Positions 47,951-58,779 of a stretch of 64,000 bases of DNA are shown here, piece by piece. How positions within the stretch are numbered: position 1 is the first letter of the stretch; every line of letters starts with the position of its first letter. The stretch comes from Sipunculus nudus. Its lineage: Eukaryota; Annelida; Sipuncula; Golfingiida; Sipunculidae. The notes under the pieces are model-generated. The model was not told the origin of the DNA and did no database searches. It saw nothing but the letters and a program-made list of their open reading frames with translations. The translations under genes and the position numbers were made by a program. The stretch lies in contig CM049314.1 in NCBI GenBank assembly GCA_026874595.1, positions 24,377,729 through 24,441,728 of the forward strand, given 5' to 3'.

Positions 47951-48698
47951 CGGCTGCATGCCCATCCTGCTGATTTATGTGCTGACCAGGCTAACAGTTA
48001 AATCAGGTGTAATATTGTCTCTCGTGCTTGGATGTTCCAGCCATATACACACAATTAGCACTGATTCAAACCATAACATATTTGTTCAGTTGTTAAAATA
48101 CTGGTTTGAGTCAGTTCCCTCTCAGCATGTGATCAGGTCCTTTATTATTTTCAAGCATCGCTCAGCCTGTTAGTTTATGATCTTTTTGAGGGATCTTTCT
48201 GACCTGTCAGTGTGTACTATATTGCTTCTATATAAATGGCCTACCTGCTATATAACCTTCGTCCTTGTTTACTTTTACAAAAGTGGCACTTCCATTTATT
48301 ATGGACAATAAATGTCAGAACAGTTGCCCACGTCGCTCAAGCTAACAGGTGACATATGAACGATCGGGGGTATGCAACACGCACTCACATAAAACATATA
48401 ACAAGCGATAACGCCTAATCTATTCGGCCTTACGTCATAGCATGCACATTTCGGACCCTTGGACTGGTTGCTCGAAAAGCGTATATATACTGACAACCGA
48501 GCTCGTTTATCAGATAGCTATGACACTTCATCTCTACATAAATAATATGTCCATTCTATTCCATGTTCGTAAGATTATTAATCAAAAAGGGCGTTGTTGA
48601 AGGCAAATGTTAGCTGATACAAATTAAGGTTAATGAAAATGTTTCTCAATATCTCAAATGGGTTTCTGATCAACTTGCGATTTTGTTTGTAAGTGACA

Positions 48699-48700
<2 letters not shown>
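47951..48700. other. NLR intron 1; no gene seen
   Basis: AT-rich sequence, no supported feature. Confidence 0.4.

Positions 48701-48759
<59 letters not shown>
48701..48759. repeat. (TA)n microsatellite
   Basis: Pure TA repeat of about 59 bp; the overlapping ORF on the minus strand (tyrosine-isoleucine run) is an artefact of it. Confidence 0.95.
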
Positions 48760-48762
<3 letters not shown>

Positions 48763-49094
48763 ATACATTATAAGATTGGTTGGGCCAATTATTAGTGTTG
48801 AATACTTGTAGAATTTCTTTAATGCTCTTTATTATGAAAAAGTTGATTAACAGATTCATAAGCATTAAGCAAAATATGTTACACACATATAATCATATTC
48901 CGTTGGTTTTATGGATTGTCACATATGTAACCGAGTTATCTGAATGTTATTGTTCCCATAAACGGATGTTTTCGATGGAGTATAAATTCTTGAAATATGT
49001 TATATACCGAGGCCAACATTCAGAGATTTGTGGAAAATTTAATTAGTTAAATACACTGCATTCAGTCCATGCGTGTGCCGGAAATCGTAAAGGA

Positions 49095-49165
49095 CCTGCC
49101 CAGGGGTGTGTTTAGAGGGGGGCACAACAGGCGTGCCCCCCCCCCCTTAAAATCCGTTTAACATT
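49095..49165. repeat. MITE-like fragment
   Basis: GCCCAGGGGTGTGTTTAGAG with GGGGGGCAC opposite GTGCCCCCCCCC suggests a short inverted-repeat element remnant; the outer end is unclear. Confidence 0.35.
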
Positions 49166-49519
49166 TTTTAGGAGGCGCCCAATATCGTAAGTTGTCAGTG
49201 CCTGCCGAAACCTAAAATGCAAAATAAGCTCATACAGTCGTATTTCTAAGGCCCAGACCCTAGTTAAAAAACTAGTTTAACTTTAGTAACAGTATAGGAT
49301 GACACCCTTTATTGGCTATAATGGACCAAACAAAATCCTTATTGGAAGCTGCTGCTCATGCATAGGACATATCTTGTTATGCATGGAGCACGACATTCCT
49401 GGAGGTTATAGCCAATAGATACCGGTTCCCACTTCTGTGATTAGTTCAGGTAACGTCATAATGTGGTGTTTAGTCCCCGTCGTGGTTTATCTAACTTAAA
49501 GCAGACCCTATGAAAGGGG

Positions 49520-50300
49520 GGGGGGGGTAGATCGATCAGGAATTTCTTATCGAGTAGAAAAATATGTTTGGAAATGTACAAGTCTCATATTGCTCTATTT
49601 TAGCTCACATGAATTTTAGTTAGGAGACCCCGCGAGGTTCCGGGTCGGTAAGGTGTGTCCTATAAAGGGCAAAAAGAAATGCACATCATGTTTGCCATTT
49701 AAGAAGCATGTGTACGGGGTTTTCAATCGATACTGAGGAGCCTATATTAAAGGACCCGTACGGGCCGGGAATTTCCTATAGGACCCAACGATATGTTTGA
49801 AAATGTAGAAGTAACTTAGTTTTATTATAGCCTAGGAATTCCCTATAAAATACAAGATGTTTATGTCATGTGATTAACGAAAAACGTAAATATAGAGTTT
49901 CTAATAGTGAGTGATACAAAGGGGCCCGGCTCGTCAGGAGTTTCCTATGTGAAGAACACCAGAAATTACTTGAAAATGAGAAAATCTCTCTCTCAAACAG
50001 CCCGAGCTCGGGCTTTGTCTCCTATAGGGCTCAGTTAAACCTAATTGTTAATGCGGAACTTCGCGTTTTCTCATTGGTTTTAGCTTATAGTTTTAGATCG
50101 GGCCTATGGGACTCGGGGGCCAAGGAGTTCCCAAGGGCACAAGAACAGACATGACGATGAAGTCTAAAATTTAAGTCTCTCATTTGTCTTAAATAGCATT
50201 AGCAAGTTTTAACCAGTTGGGTCCAAAGGGCCTTGATAGGCCAGGAGTTCTTGAGGCCCATTAGAATGCATGGAAATCGTAATCTTTCGTTTCCGGAAGT
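49520..50300. repeat. Degenerate tandem repeats beside the promoter array
   Basis: Variants of 'CAGGAATTTCCTATAGGA', 'ATGTTTGGAAATGTA' and 'GGGCC(C/T)GTACGGGCC' recur near 49537, 49767, 49937, 50122 and 50235. Spacing varies (about 110-230 bp) and divergence is high. Confidence 0.5.
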
Positions 50301-50611
50301 ACATGCCGTTTTCCCAATTTATTCATGTAAGCTTGCAGCTTTCATGCAGCTTGAAGTGAATGTGTCATTTAGGTGGAACAGAGCATACTATGGACAAATT
50401 TTCGGCATGTAATATTTATGTATAATGCACAATAAATGGACAGTCATGTAACAGGGGTTAGCAAATATTATTAGAGCCCACAGCGTAAAGGCTGCAGTAG
50501 AAAAAAAGTTAAATCAACTTTACTACCTCTTGGATAGTGTATACCAATGCGGTTGAATAAAATGAGTAAAACGTCAAGCGCATTGTATTGACAGGTAAAG
50601 ATAAAACTTAC

Positions 50612-50631
50612 CTGCTGTAACCTTCAGCCAT
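50612..50631 (-). CDS. Candidate first coding exon, copy 1 (gene-proximal)
   Basis: A 20-nt coding segment, ATG GCT GAA GGT TAC AGC AG, followed by a strong donor GTAAGT. It encodes MAEGYS plus two bases (AG). The next minus-strand exon at 39547 begins with the one base needed to finish the codon (AGC, Ser). It lies in a tandem unit of about 730 bp present three times. A TATA-like stretch sits 46-58 bp upstream of the ATG, so the 5' UTR would be only a few tens of bases. Assignment to the NLR gene about 11 kb away is inferred from strand, phase and the absence of any other candidate exon between. Confidence 0.6.
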
Positions 50632-50677
50632 ATTGAATTCTTGTTTCAAAAGAAGTATTTCTTTCACAGTCTCTGTC

Positions 50678-50689
50678 TAATATATATGG
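50678..50689 (-). promoter_or_regulatory. TATA-like box, promoter unit 1
   Basis: Minus-strand CATATATATTAG lies 47 bp before the ATG of first exon copy 1. The position is conserved to within 1 bp in the other two units, which argues for function over chance AT richness. Confidence 0.4.
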
Positions 50690-51342
50690 GTATAATAGAA
50701 AAGACGTTTCCTTTTTGATATTCACCTAACCGCAGCAAGAGGCAAACTGATAAGCGAACGCGCAAACCTTCCGTGTACGCCCTCTATGGTAAGACCCAGC
50801 AAAGGGGAGCGAGGAATTGTTGGTACACAGATCCAGGTACTTCGGTTGCTTGGTTGCGCTTCCAACGACCAAGTATCAGTTACTCTATTCACAATGAGAG
50901 GGGGTTCATCCGATAACCTCTGTAGAACTAAAAAAGTAGGACTTAATCAACTTATGTGACACAATCACGTGCTCCGAATCATTATTTGAAGTAATGGTTC
51001 AAGGACAGACCAGAGATTGTGAGGAGGAGTTTATTTTTATTCGTAGTCCTTGCTCAATCCTTATCGGTACACAGTACATGCACACACAACTTGTCTAGAA
51101 AAAATTATTTTATTATCTGTGTTGTCTCTGGGTCGGAGACCTTAAAAGCAGCTAATCCTATTTAATTATAAATATATGATGTGGGTAGAGTACTGAGTGT
51201 TCTTAACTAACAGCGTAATGGCTGCAGTAGAAAAAAAGTTAAATTAGCTTTACTACCTCTTTGATAGTGTATACCAATGCGGTTGAATAAAATGAGTAAA
51301 ACGTCAACCGCATTGTATTGATAGGTAAAGATAAAAATTTAC

Positions 51343-51362
51343 CTGCTGTAACCTTCAGCCAT
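51343..51362 (-). CDS. Candidate first coding exon, copy 2 (middle)
   Basis: Same 20-nt coding segment as copy 1, encoding MAEGYS plus AG, inside the second tandem unit. Its donor reads GTAAAT instead of GTAAGT and is expected to be somewhat weaker. Upstream sequence is retained for the full unit length, including the TATA-like stretch. Confidence 0.55.
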
Positions 51363-51407
51363 ATTGAATTCTTGTTTCAAAAGAAGTATTTCTTTCACAG
51401 TCTCTGT

Positions 51408-51420
51408 CTAATATATATGA
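51408..51420 (-). promoter_or_regulatory. TATA-like box, promoter unit 2
   Basis: Minus-strand TCATATATATTAG, 46 bp before the ATG of first exon copy 2; same arrangement as unit 1. Confidence 0.4.
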
Positions 51421-52088
51421 GTAGAATAGGAAAGACGTTTGCTTTTGGATATTCGCCTGACTGCAGCAAGAGGCAAACAAACTGATAAGCGAACGCGCAA
51501 TCCTTCCGTGTACGCCCTCTGTGGTAAGACCCAGCAAAGGGGAGCGAGGAATTGTGGGTACACAGATCCAGGTACTTCGGTTTCTTGGTTGCGATTCCAA
51601 CGACCAAGTATCAGTTACTCTATTCAAAATGAGAGCGGGGTCATCCGATAACCTCTGTTAAACAAAAAAGTAGGACTTAATCAACTCATGTGACACAACC
51701 ACGTGCTCCGAATCATTATTTGAAGTAATGGTTCAAGGACAGACCAGACATTGTATGGAGGACGTTTAATTTTATATGTAGTCCTAGCTCAATCCCTATG
51801 GGTTCACAGTACATATACACACAACTTGTCTAGAATAAATTATTTTATTATCTGTGTTGTCTCTGGGTCGGAGACCTTAAAAGCAGCTAGTCCTATTTAA
51901 TTATAAATATATGATGTGGGTAGAGTAATGGGTGTTCTTAACTAACAGCGTAAAGGATGCAGTAGAAAAAAAGTTAAATCAACTTTACTCCCTCTTGGAT
52001 AGTGTATACCAGTGCGGTTGAATAAAATCAGTAAAACGTCAAGCGCATTGTATTCACAGTATAGATGACAGGTAAAGATAAAACTTAC

Positions 52089-52108
52089 CTGCTGCAACCT
52101 TCAGCCAT
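52089..52108 (-). CDS. Candidate first coding exon, copy 3 (distal)
   Basis: Third copy of the 20-nt coding segment with donor GTAAGT. One substitution changes Tyr5 to Cys (MAEGCS). The unit is shorter than the others: after the TATA-like stretch the sequence jumps to the unit's far end (GTTCTTAACTA), so about 500 bp of upstream sequence is missing. It may be the oldest, or a partly disabled, copy. Confidence 0.5.
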
Positions 52109-52153
52109 ATTAAATTCTTGTTTCAAAAAGAGTATATCTTTCGCAGTCCCTGT

Positions 52154-52166
52154 CTAATATATAAGG
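52154..52166 (-). promoter_or_regulatory. TATA-like box, promoter unit 3
   Basis: Minus-strand CCTTATATATTAG, 46 bp before the ATG of first exon copy 3. Sequence beyond it is deleted relative to units 1 and 2. Confidence 0.35.
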
Positions 52167-52389
52167 GTAGAATAGGAGTAGGTGTTCTTAACTATATGCA
52201 CATTTTGTCGAGAAAATATATTTTTTTATTTGTTGATGATTTACACAATGGGACGCTTGTGCTGTATCTTGGTTGTAAAGAATATCCGGGGATTTCCTTG
52301 TATAAGAAGAGTTGCATAGACACTTCTCGGGTATGACGGTGAAAGTCAGTCACGTCCTTAATATGCATACATTACAATATTAATAATTT

Positions 52390-54060
52390 TTTTAGCAAAC
52401 CTGTGAGCTTATGCGATGGCGCAGCGTCGTCCGTCCGGCGTTCGCGGTCCGGCGTCCACCGTCCATGGTTGTAAGTAGGTTTCCCCATGCTATCTCAGAA
52501 ACCGTCAGAGCTAGCAGCTCCTAAGTACACGTAAGAGTTAGTCACATAATAGACTTAATCGGATTAAGCTTATTTTTTTGGTATCTGCATGAACTTAGAT
52601 TTTATAGGGGAAAAGCTTAAAAACCTTTACAATTCTTCTTCTCCAGTACTGTCCAGCCAAATTGTCCAATAATAAAAAGAAATAATCCGAGAAACGATCT
52701 ATCTCAAGTTTGTTCGAATGGTCCCAGTTCGGTGATTTTTGGCCGAGTTATAGGAAGTTGAACTTAGTAATTTGTCCCAAAAAGCATTTAAAATCAAAAT
52801 CTCAGAGACGGCTGGAGCTATCAAAACCAAATGTTATGCCAATTTTGGTCATATAAGTCTCGTTTAAAATTGAGGTATTGGTGGCGCCACCTGCATCGGC
52901 CTTTTGTATGGGGGTCATCAGTGCATGTATCATACTGCATGAGGGCTACAAAAAACTTCTTCTCACAAACCATACGGCCAAATTGTTTAATATCGCAAAA
53001 AATTGTCATAGGGTAGTGCTTTCTTAAGTTTGTTCATATGGTCTCTGTTCAATCAGGGGAGTTTAGATCAGTGGCTACAAAGATCTTCTTCTCAAAACCA
53101 CTGGGCCAAATTCTTAAATCTCACACATAAATGATCCTCAGTTGTTGGTAATTCAAGTTTGTTCAATGTTTTTTTAGTGATTTTTGGCTGAGTTATGGAA
53201 AGCTGAACTTAGCGAGTATGCTGTATTTTCCTATTTGAGTTATAAACCTGCAAAACATTTTTTGACTGACGCTTCTGAAGCCAGTTTGTGTAATATTCTA
53301 CAAAAATAATCCCCAGAATATATTCTTGTAATAATTGACTTTTATGATTCCAAATGAATGATTTTTGGCTGAATTATGGAGGGTGAATTGAGTCGCTTAA
53401 CCAAAATATTAGCTGTGTGAAGCAATTACATCTAGCATGGCACCAGTTTATTAGCTTCTATTACATCATACCACTAGACATTTTGATTTCAGGTTATCAA
53501 TTGATGATATTGACAAGAATGTTTTCAAAAGCTTTTAAAAAAATTTAGAATAATGATTTAAATAAGTCATCATACCAGATCTTTTAATAAATTAATGCCC
53601 TTTTCTCAGAGTTTTAGTCCACTATATTCAGGAGAGGTGTGATATTAGACTTCATCCATCCCTCACTTTACCTATTTCACCCTGACTTTGGCGGATACAC
53701 ATTGTCACTTATCGACTACTCGTTTTTTAGTTGTTTCATGCATCTGTGCACATAGCCTAACAGTGGTTTCACGTATCTGTCTGAAATTTTTCATGTCCAT
53801 ACATGTTTGATGGCCTTCCCGTACGCAAGACTGGTGGTGCCACCTACAATTATTTTCGTGTTGTGCGCACCCATTGACATATTTGCAGTGACTTTTGTGT
53901 AATTGGTGCATGCACACAGGTTCAAAATGTTCAATGCTTGAATTATACATATACATGTCACACATGTACTTGAAAAGTAACGGTCCAGCATGAAAACATT
54001 ATACCTGGTGTATATCCCATTGCACAGGTTCACATTTAGGTCTTGTTTTGATTAATAAAT
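52390..54060 (+). repeat. Family B dispersed repeat, longest copy
   Basis: Opens TTTAGCAAACCTGTGAGCTT and GTCGTCCGTCCGGCGTTCGC. It continues with the family B phrases (AGAAACCGTCAGAGCTAGCA; TTTTTGGCCGAGTTATAGG) and ends with the GCGCCACCT / CACATGTACTTGAAAAGTA / TTGCACAGGTTCACATTTAGG tail. A TTGGCGGATACAC ... CGACTACTCG segment at 53690-53730 matches, inverted, the left end of the 61.08-kb element. No coding capacity. Confidence 0.65.
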
Positions 54061-54479
54061 TCTTAGACCGACACTACAAATCAACATAATTGCAAAGCTC
54101 TCTCGTCACAATGGACAGAAGTAAACATCATTCCCATAGTACAGCGTATGCAACAGTAGCTGGTAGCTGATATTTGGTGCAGGCTAATAAGGACAGTTAA
54201 AACAAACATGTCACTTGATTTATATATGCAGTCTTCTGCATGTAGCTTACTTGCAAACGTTTACCCGAACTAAATACATAGAAGCGATCTTCTGACTTTA
54301 GGCCATCATAATTTAATATTTATAGCCAGACACATTAAATGCCCTTGGTTTAGTGTTGATTTAAAAATCAAAGACTCCACAGAATGGCGGCCAATTAACA
54401 GAGAGACAAACAATGGTTTCTCAAAGTTAGTTAAAATCTGTACTGATAACTCGCCCGTCAATCTGTTAACGTTTGGAAA

Positions 54480-55620
54480 GCGTTGGACCGCCCATTCCAA
54501 AATTCAACATGCAGTTAGATGTTCTTAAATTCCCCTCGTCGAAATTCTGGAAAGCCTCAGTTTGTTATTAAAAACATATTGTTTATGTTCATATTTTGAA
54601 TTTTTTTTTCATCATATATTTCCCATGCACGTGCTAGTTTTAGGTCATTAATGTATACTTTATAGAGGTTATGGGTACAAACATAATGTACCTTCTTAAT
54701 ACATCAATATAGCTTTATGATCACCTAACATGGTAATTGCTTTAGCTAGAAAGTGTGTTTGTGCATGTTACTGTTTCTAACTCAGATTTATTTTAATACC
54801 AGAAATTTGATAAGAATTTTGTAATTTATTAAGTTATTAGCATAAATGCAAAATGGTTACCTTAAATTTTGCCTAACTTTGACAATGGCTTTTTGTAATT
54901 TAAATACTGTTGATTTATTTTTTACCAGTGGTGAAGTGCATGCACAGGGCTTTGTATAGTGACTATTGCTGTAGTGTAGTGTAGTTGCTTTGTTTACTCT
55001 CTTTCAGCTGCAGACGCCATAAAGGGCAACTGACCGAAAAGAAGATCGAGTGCGTAAGTCCTTCCTGGTGGTACATAGCCTCTTCTAAGTCAAGTCCTTT
55101 ACTGTACGGTCCCTCCCTGTGGCTCACCACGGGAAATGTGTACCCGGGCAAAATTGTAAGGAATCTCGGAGTAGGTAGAGCCCCAGAGGTGCAGTGTACA
55201 GGCCCACTTGCATGTGGACACCCCTGGAACTTACTAGTCAACCCCAATCACACACACACAGACACACTGCCTTGTGGGGAAGGCCTTTTTGGCAAAGGCT
55301 AGGAGTGGGGTAACCCCACAGAGACCTAGAGTGTTGAAGACGGAGATGCCAAGCCGCAAGGCGCACTCTGATAACCATGGTGCCACGCACTTCAGCCATA
55401 TGACTCTTGGAGTTGGAAATTTTCACCTGGTGCACATATAGGGATTTAGGCTTTCACAATCTGAAATGTGAAACCTATTTCAATTTCGATAAAAATTATA
55501 ATGTCTCAAAATGTTCAAATTAAAAAAAGGAGAGGTGAATGAATAATTTAACATTTTTTAAAAATGTATCTATAAACTTAAATAAAAATGGAAATGCTTG
55601 AATGTGTGGATCTTAGACGA
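54480..55620 (+). repeat. Family A fragment interrupted by a GC-rich insertion
   Basis: Family A phrases in order: 'TTCAACATGCAGTTAGATGT', 'GTTCATATTT', 'TTAGGTCATTAATGT', 'CATAATGTACCTT', 'CACCTAACATGGTAATTGCT', 'AAATTTTGCCTAACTTTG', then a break near 54920 and resumption near 55420 with 'ATAGGGATTTAGGCTTTCACAATCTGAAA'. Confidence 0.6.
54922..55422. mobile_element. GC-rich insertion of about 500 bp, identity unknown
   Basis: Clearly GC-richer than the family A copy it splits. The bordering phrases ATTTTTTACCAGTGG (left) and ATTTTCACCTGGTGC (right) are similar and may be a decayed target duplication, as left by retroposition. It holds a CTCTCTTTCAG acceptor-like site and a (CA)n stretch (55249-55266). 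Overlapping ORFs on both strands show no recognised domain. It could be a retroposed transcript or a SINE. Confidence 0.45.
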
Positions 55621-56990
55621 AAGGTCTCCCTATTATTTTGCTTTATTAACCCTATAGAGTCCTTCAGCCTTGAAAGGTGTTGACGAAACTGCATATAGAT
55701 CTGCATATATTCTGTAATCCAAAGTCAGTAAATATAAAGACTATGTATATGTCAATATCATGATAAAATCATCATTAGAGATTATAAAGTGTTCCTATAA
55801 TGCACCATAGCAACGTGAATTATTTACTTAAGTCAATGTTTCCGCTAAATCCTAATACGGCGGAATTTCCTAGACACATGATAATTTTGTCCTTCCTTTG
55901 TATACCTTCACTTCTTAATGTAATGGCCAAGATGACTTGATGCTCATAATTCGATAATAAACATTAAATAATTAAAATAGCCAATAAGCGGCTTTGCAGT
56001 TGTGGGAAGGGCTGTCTATCAGTCAACGATCAGTTACTGCTAAGAGTTTCGCTCATAAAAAAAAAACGAAATTCGTTCTGCCGTCATTCGCTGAAAAGGT
56101 TCTGTACGAGTGGACCAATCTGTCCGAATCCCAATGGCTCGGGTATTCAGGCGTGGTGGCTGCCTCTCTTTTGACTAATCGAAAATTTTGTCCTTTCATC
56201 CCTATCAGATGGTCCGGAGCTAACCTGGGAATACATCTTGGATAAATCTTCATTTTCTCCATACAATATATATAAAGGCCAAATACCTTGAAAATAACTT
56301 GTTTATCTTTCGTCGTTAGCGAGGGAGCTGGGTCGGGCCTCGGCTTGCGGAATTCAAATTGATTAGCTTTTTTGTTCGTTCGTGCTCGAAGTCTCTGGGA
56401 CAACATGCGTAGCATTGGGAAAAGATATGGTTAAGAAATTGTTGCGCGGGAGAGGGCATAAGAAATCTGAATGCTGATTCCAATCTCGCAAACTGGCTGA
56501 CCAATAGAGAACGTTAGAATTCCTGGTCGCATATCACGGGAGCTAGTGTACCAGTTTATTTAATATGTGTACTTATTTCGCACTCTTGTACACCTTGGTT
56601 TGTGTTTCCATTGGTTTGCAACAGAGAAAAAAACAAATACCAAACAAGCAAATGCCTGAAATTTATGTCCTCCGCTTCTGTCTCTTGTTATTTTAGCTTC
56701 ATGTGATCTTCACGCTTGCCTTCTCAAGCCTTCTCTGTTTAGGTTTTATTTTCCCCTGAAGATGTCTGCACATGTCATAGCGCCGATGTTTAAGTTTTCA
56801 TTGTCCCCTGAAGATGTCTCCACGTGAAATAGTTTTTGCTGTGAATTAGGAACAAAAGGTAATGTTTTTTGTTTGTTTCGGAGTGGTTGATAATAAATAT
56901 TCAGACATACACTCCAAAACTAATGCCAACCAATGTTTTCATTAGAGCAATCACTGACCCAAATTTGAATGAAATCGGAAAATATTTAGG
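55620..56990. other. No gene recognised
   Basis: The 55990-56500 stretch has balanced composition and overlapping ORFs on both strands (for example a 120-residue minus ORF at 56053-56415), but none carries a motif I recognise and no splice pair stands out. The rest is AT-rich. Confidence 0.35.
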
Positions 56991-57120
56991 AAAGTTATGG
57001 CACGAAAACATAAATCCTGACGGACGGACAGACAGAGGGACAGGCAGACAAACCCATATCAATATCTCCCAATCCGCGGAAGCGGGGGACAATAACTTTC
57101 ACGGGATTGAATAGCGAAAA
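56915..57120 (+). repeat. Short dispersed repeat with GGAC tract
   Basis: 'AATTTGAATGAAATCGGAAAA', 'GTTATGGCACGAAAACA' and 'GACGGACGGACAGACAGAGG', then CAATCCGCGGAAGCGGGGGA. This is the typical layout of invertebrate dispersed repeats in this window, in the orientation opposite to the GTCC-type tracts. Confidence 0.5.
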
Positions 57121-57199
57121 AGGCACGACAAAATAACCCTGTTCTTTGTAAGACAACCCTTTGAGGTAAAGTCCCACAGGCTTGGTGTTCACTTCAGAA

Positions 57200-58260
57200 A
57201 GGTAATAAAATAGTTCTAATTCTAAAATTCAAATTTGCAAAATAGTTACTACTATACAAGAAGGCTGCTGGTGCAATATACTTGAAATTTGGAACCCATC
57301 CCCTTATGATTCCTCAAAAGAGTTCAAAATAATATATTACCCGTATAGAAAACATAATACGCACATGGTTGTAAGACATAAAATCTCATGACATAAGATT
57401 AATATGAATCTTATATGAGATATCAAATCACGCGTAAAGCTGTGGAAATAACATTCGGCAAAATCAACGCGGCTATATCTGTATTATAAGTAATACTGTC
57501 CAAATATTTTGTTATATATGGATAAAATTATTTTAGAGAACGCAACATGGTATATGATGAATGTGAAATAGACCGTATGTTATAATAAAATGTGGCTTCC
57601 TAACGATTACTATGGGATATTAGCTGTATTCTTTGGAAGTTTGCTTGCCTGTTGCAAGCTCAGTCGGACTGTAACCTATAATGATACGTTACAAGGACTA
57701 TGGCTGTAGGGTCTAACCTATTTTCTTATAAACTTAAGGCGTAGTCAATCGTTTACGATGTTGAAAATGACTACACGCATATTTATAGACACACACCATG
57801 CAGCAAAGTGAATATTAATTTGGCAATGTATATGAGTGATATATAACATGTTACATTGATAACTATTTCTTACTTATAGGACGTAACATGTATAAGTCTG
57901 CGGGCTAAATACGACTAGCAGAACGATATTAAATTAATAATACTGAATCATGGGGCTGGTTTATCATGACTATAGCTATTTATATACGTTGTTATACCTT
58001 CCTAATAATACTATAGTTACATTGCATATTATATCATGTTGGATTCTTAATATGAATATGGCTGTATATTATTTCTTTTCATGAAGCAAAATTAGTGTTA
58101 TGAGGCAAGCGTAATATGACTACAGGTGTTTAAACAAAACCGACTGGTATATCGCTGATTGTTTAGTCCTCCATATCATACACCGTATATTTATTCCTCG
58201 TGCTAAGGAAAGCATAGTCATAGTAAACAGATATAATATACATATAACTAATAAATTTAA
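57200..58260. other. AT-rich, no gene seen
   Basis: Nothing supported. Recurring 'TAATATGA..ATGGCTGTA' and 'GACTA.AGCTAT' phrases around 57700-58140 hint at an old degenerate repeat, but no period is clear. Confidence 0.4.
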
Positions 58261-58264
58261 ACAG

Positions 58265-58422
58265 ACCGTCTGGGGGCATATCAACATTTCCTGATGAAGA
58301 AAGAACGAGATCTGCGGCCTCCACGGGTTATCTCCACGTGTGGTTTAAGGAACAGTAGTGGAGGGAGTGGTGCTGATTGTCCCTTGAAAATCATAATTCA
58401 CGATCCATCAAACGGAAACGGG
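58265..58422 (+). CDS. Possible isolated internal exon, unknown protein
   Basis: A 158-nt open stretch bounded by a branch-point-like ACTAAT and TTTAAACAG on the left and GGG|GTAAGA on the right. The open frame reads RLGAYQHFLMKKERDLRPPR, then VISTCGLRNSSGGSGADCPL and KIIIHDPSNGNG. Local GC rises within the segment and drops at the donor. No domain is recognised. The frame stays open past the donor to 58629, so a 111-residue ORF from the ATG at 58294 is an alternative reading. No partner exon found in the window. Confidence 0.3.
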
Positions 58423-58779
58423 GTAAGAAATAGTAATTCCCCTTTCTTCCACATTAGTTACATCTTTTCATATATTAATAAAATTATGAGTCACAGTTAT
58501 GTAGGCCACTTTACTGTTTTGGTTAAGGAAAAAACATGCCATAGACTCTGGGAGGAACATCGACTTTATAGGTACTTTAATTTCTTGAGACACATATCAG
58601 TTTATTTACCATATTCACATGAACAGTAATCTTCATATATATCAAACATATGTCAGAAATTATTTTATCCTATTCCCTTTTCATCCGACAATTGTACATT
58701 TAGGTCAAACATCTAGCATCCTCCTAAAACTGCCTTGAAAGCATACATCTAAGGTCTTTTGATTGGAAACAAACCATTT

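Larger units (their letters stand above)
50481..52196. repeat. Three-unit tandem repeat of about 730 bp carrying promoter and first exon
   Basis: The phrase CAGCGTAA(A/T)GG(C/A)TGCAG recurs at 50481, 51211 and 51946 (spacings about 730 and 735). Units 1 and 2 are nearly identical throughout; unit 3 has an internal deletion and ends near 52196. Each unit runs, in minus-strand order, from an upstream segment of about 500 bp through a TATA-like box, a short leader, the MAEGYS/MAEGCS coding segment, a 5' splice site and about 130 bp of intron. Confidence 0.92.

Noticed and set aside
48578-48886. 102-residue minus-strand ORF with an alternating tyrosine-isoleucine run
   Set aside because: The run is the translation of a pure TA microsatellite; no conserved residues elsewhere.
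51355-51627. 90-residue minus-strand ORF overlapping first-exon copy 2
   Set aside because: It runs through the TATA-like box and the leader, and is not kept intact in copies 1 and 3. The MAEGYS reading with a splice donor is conserved in all three.
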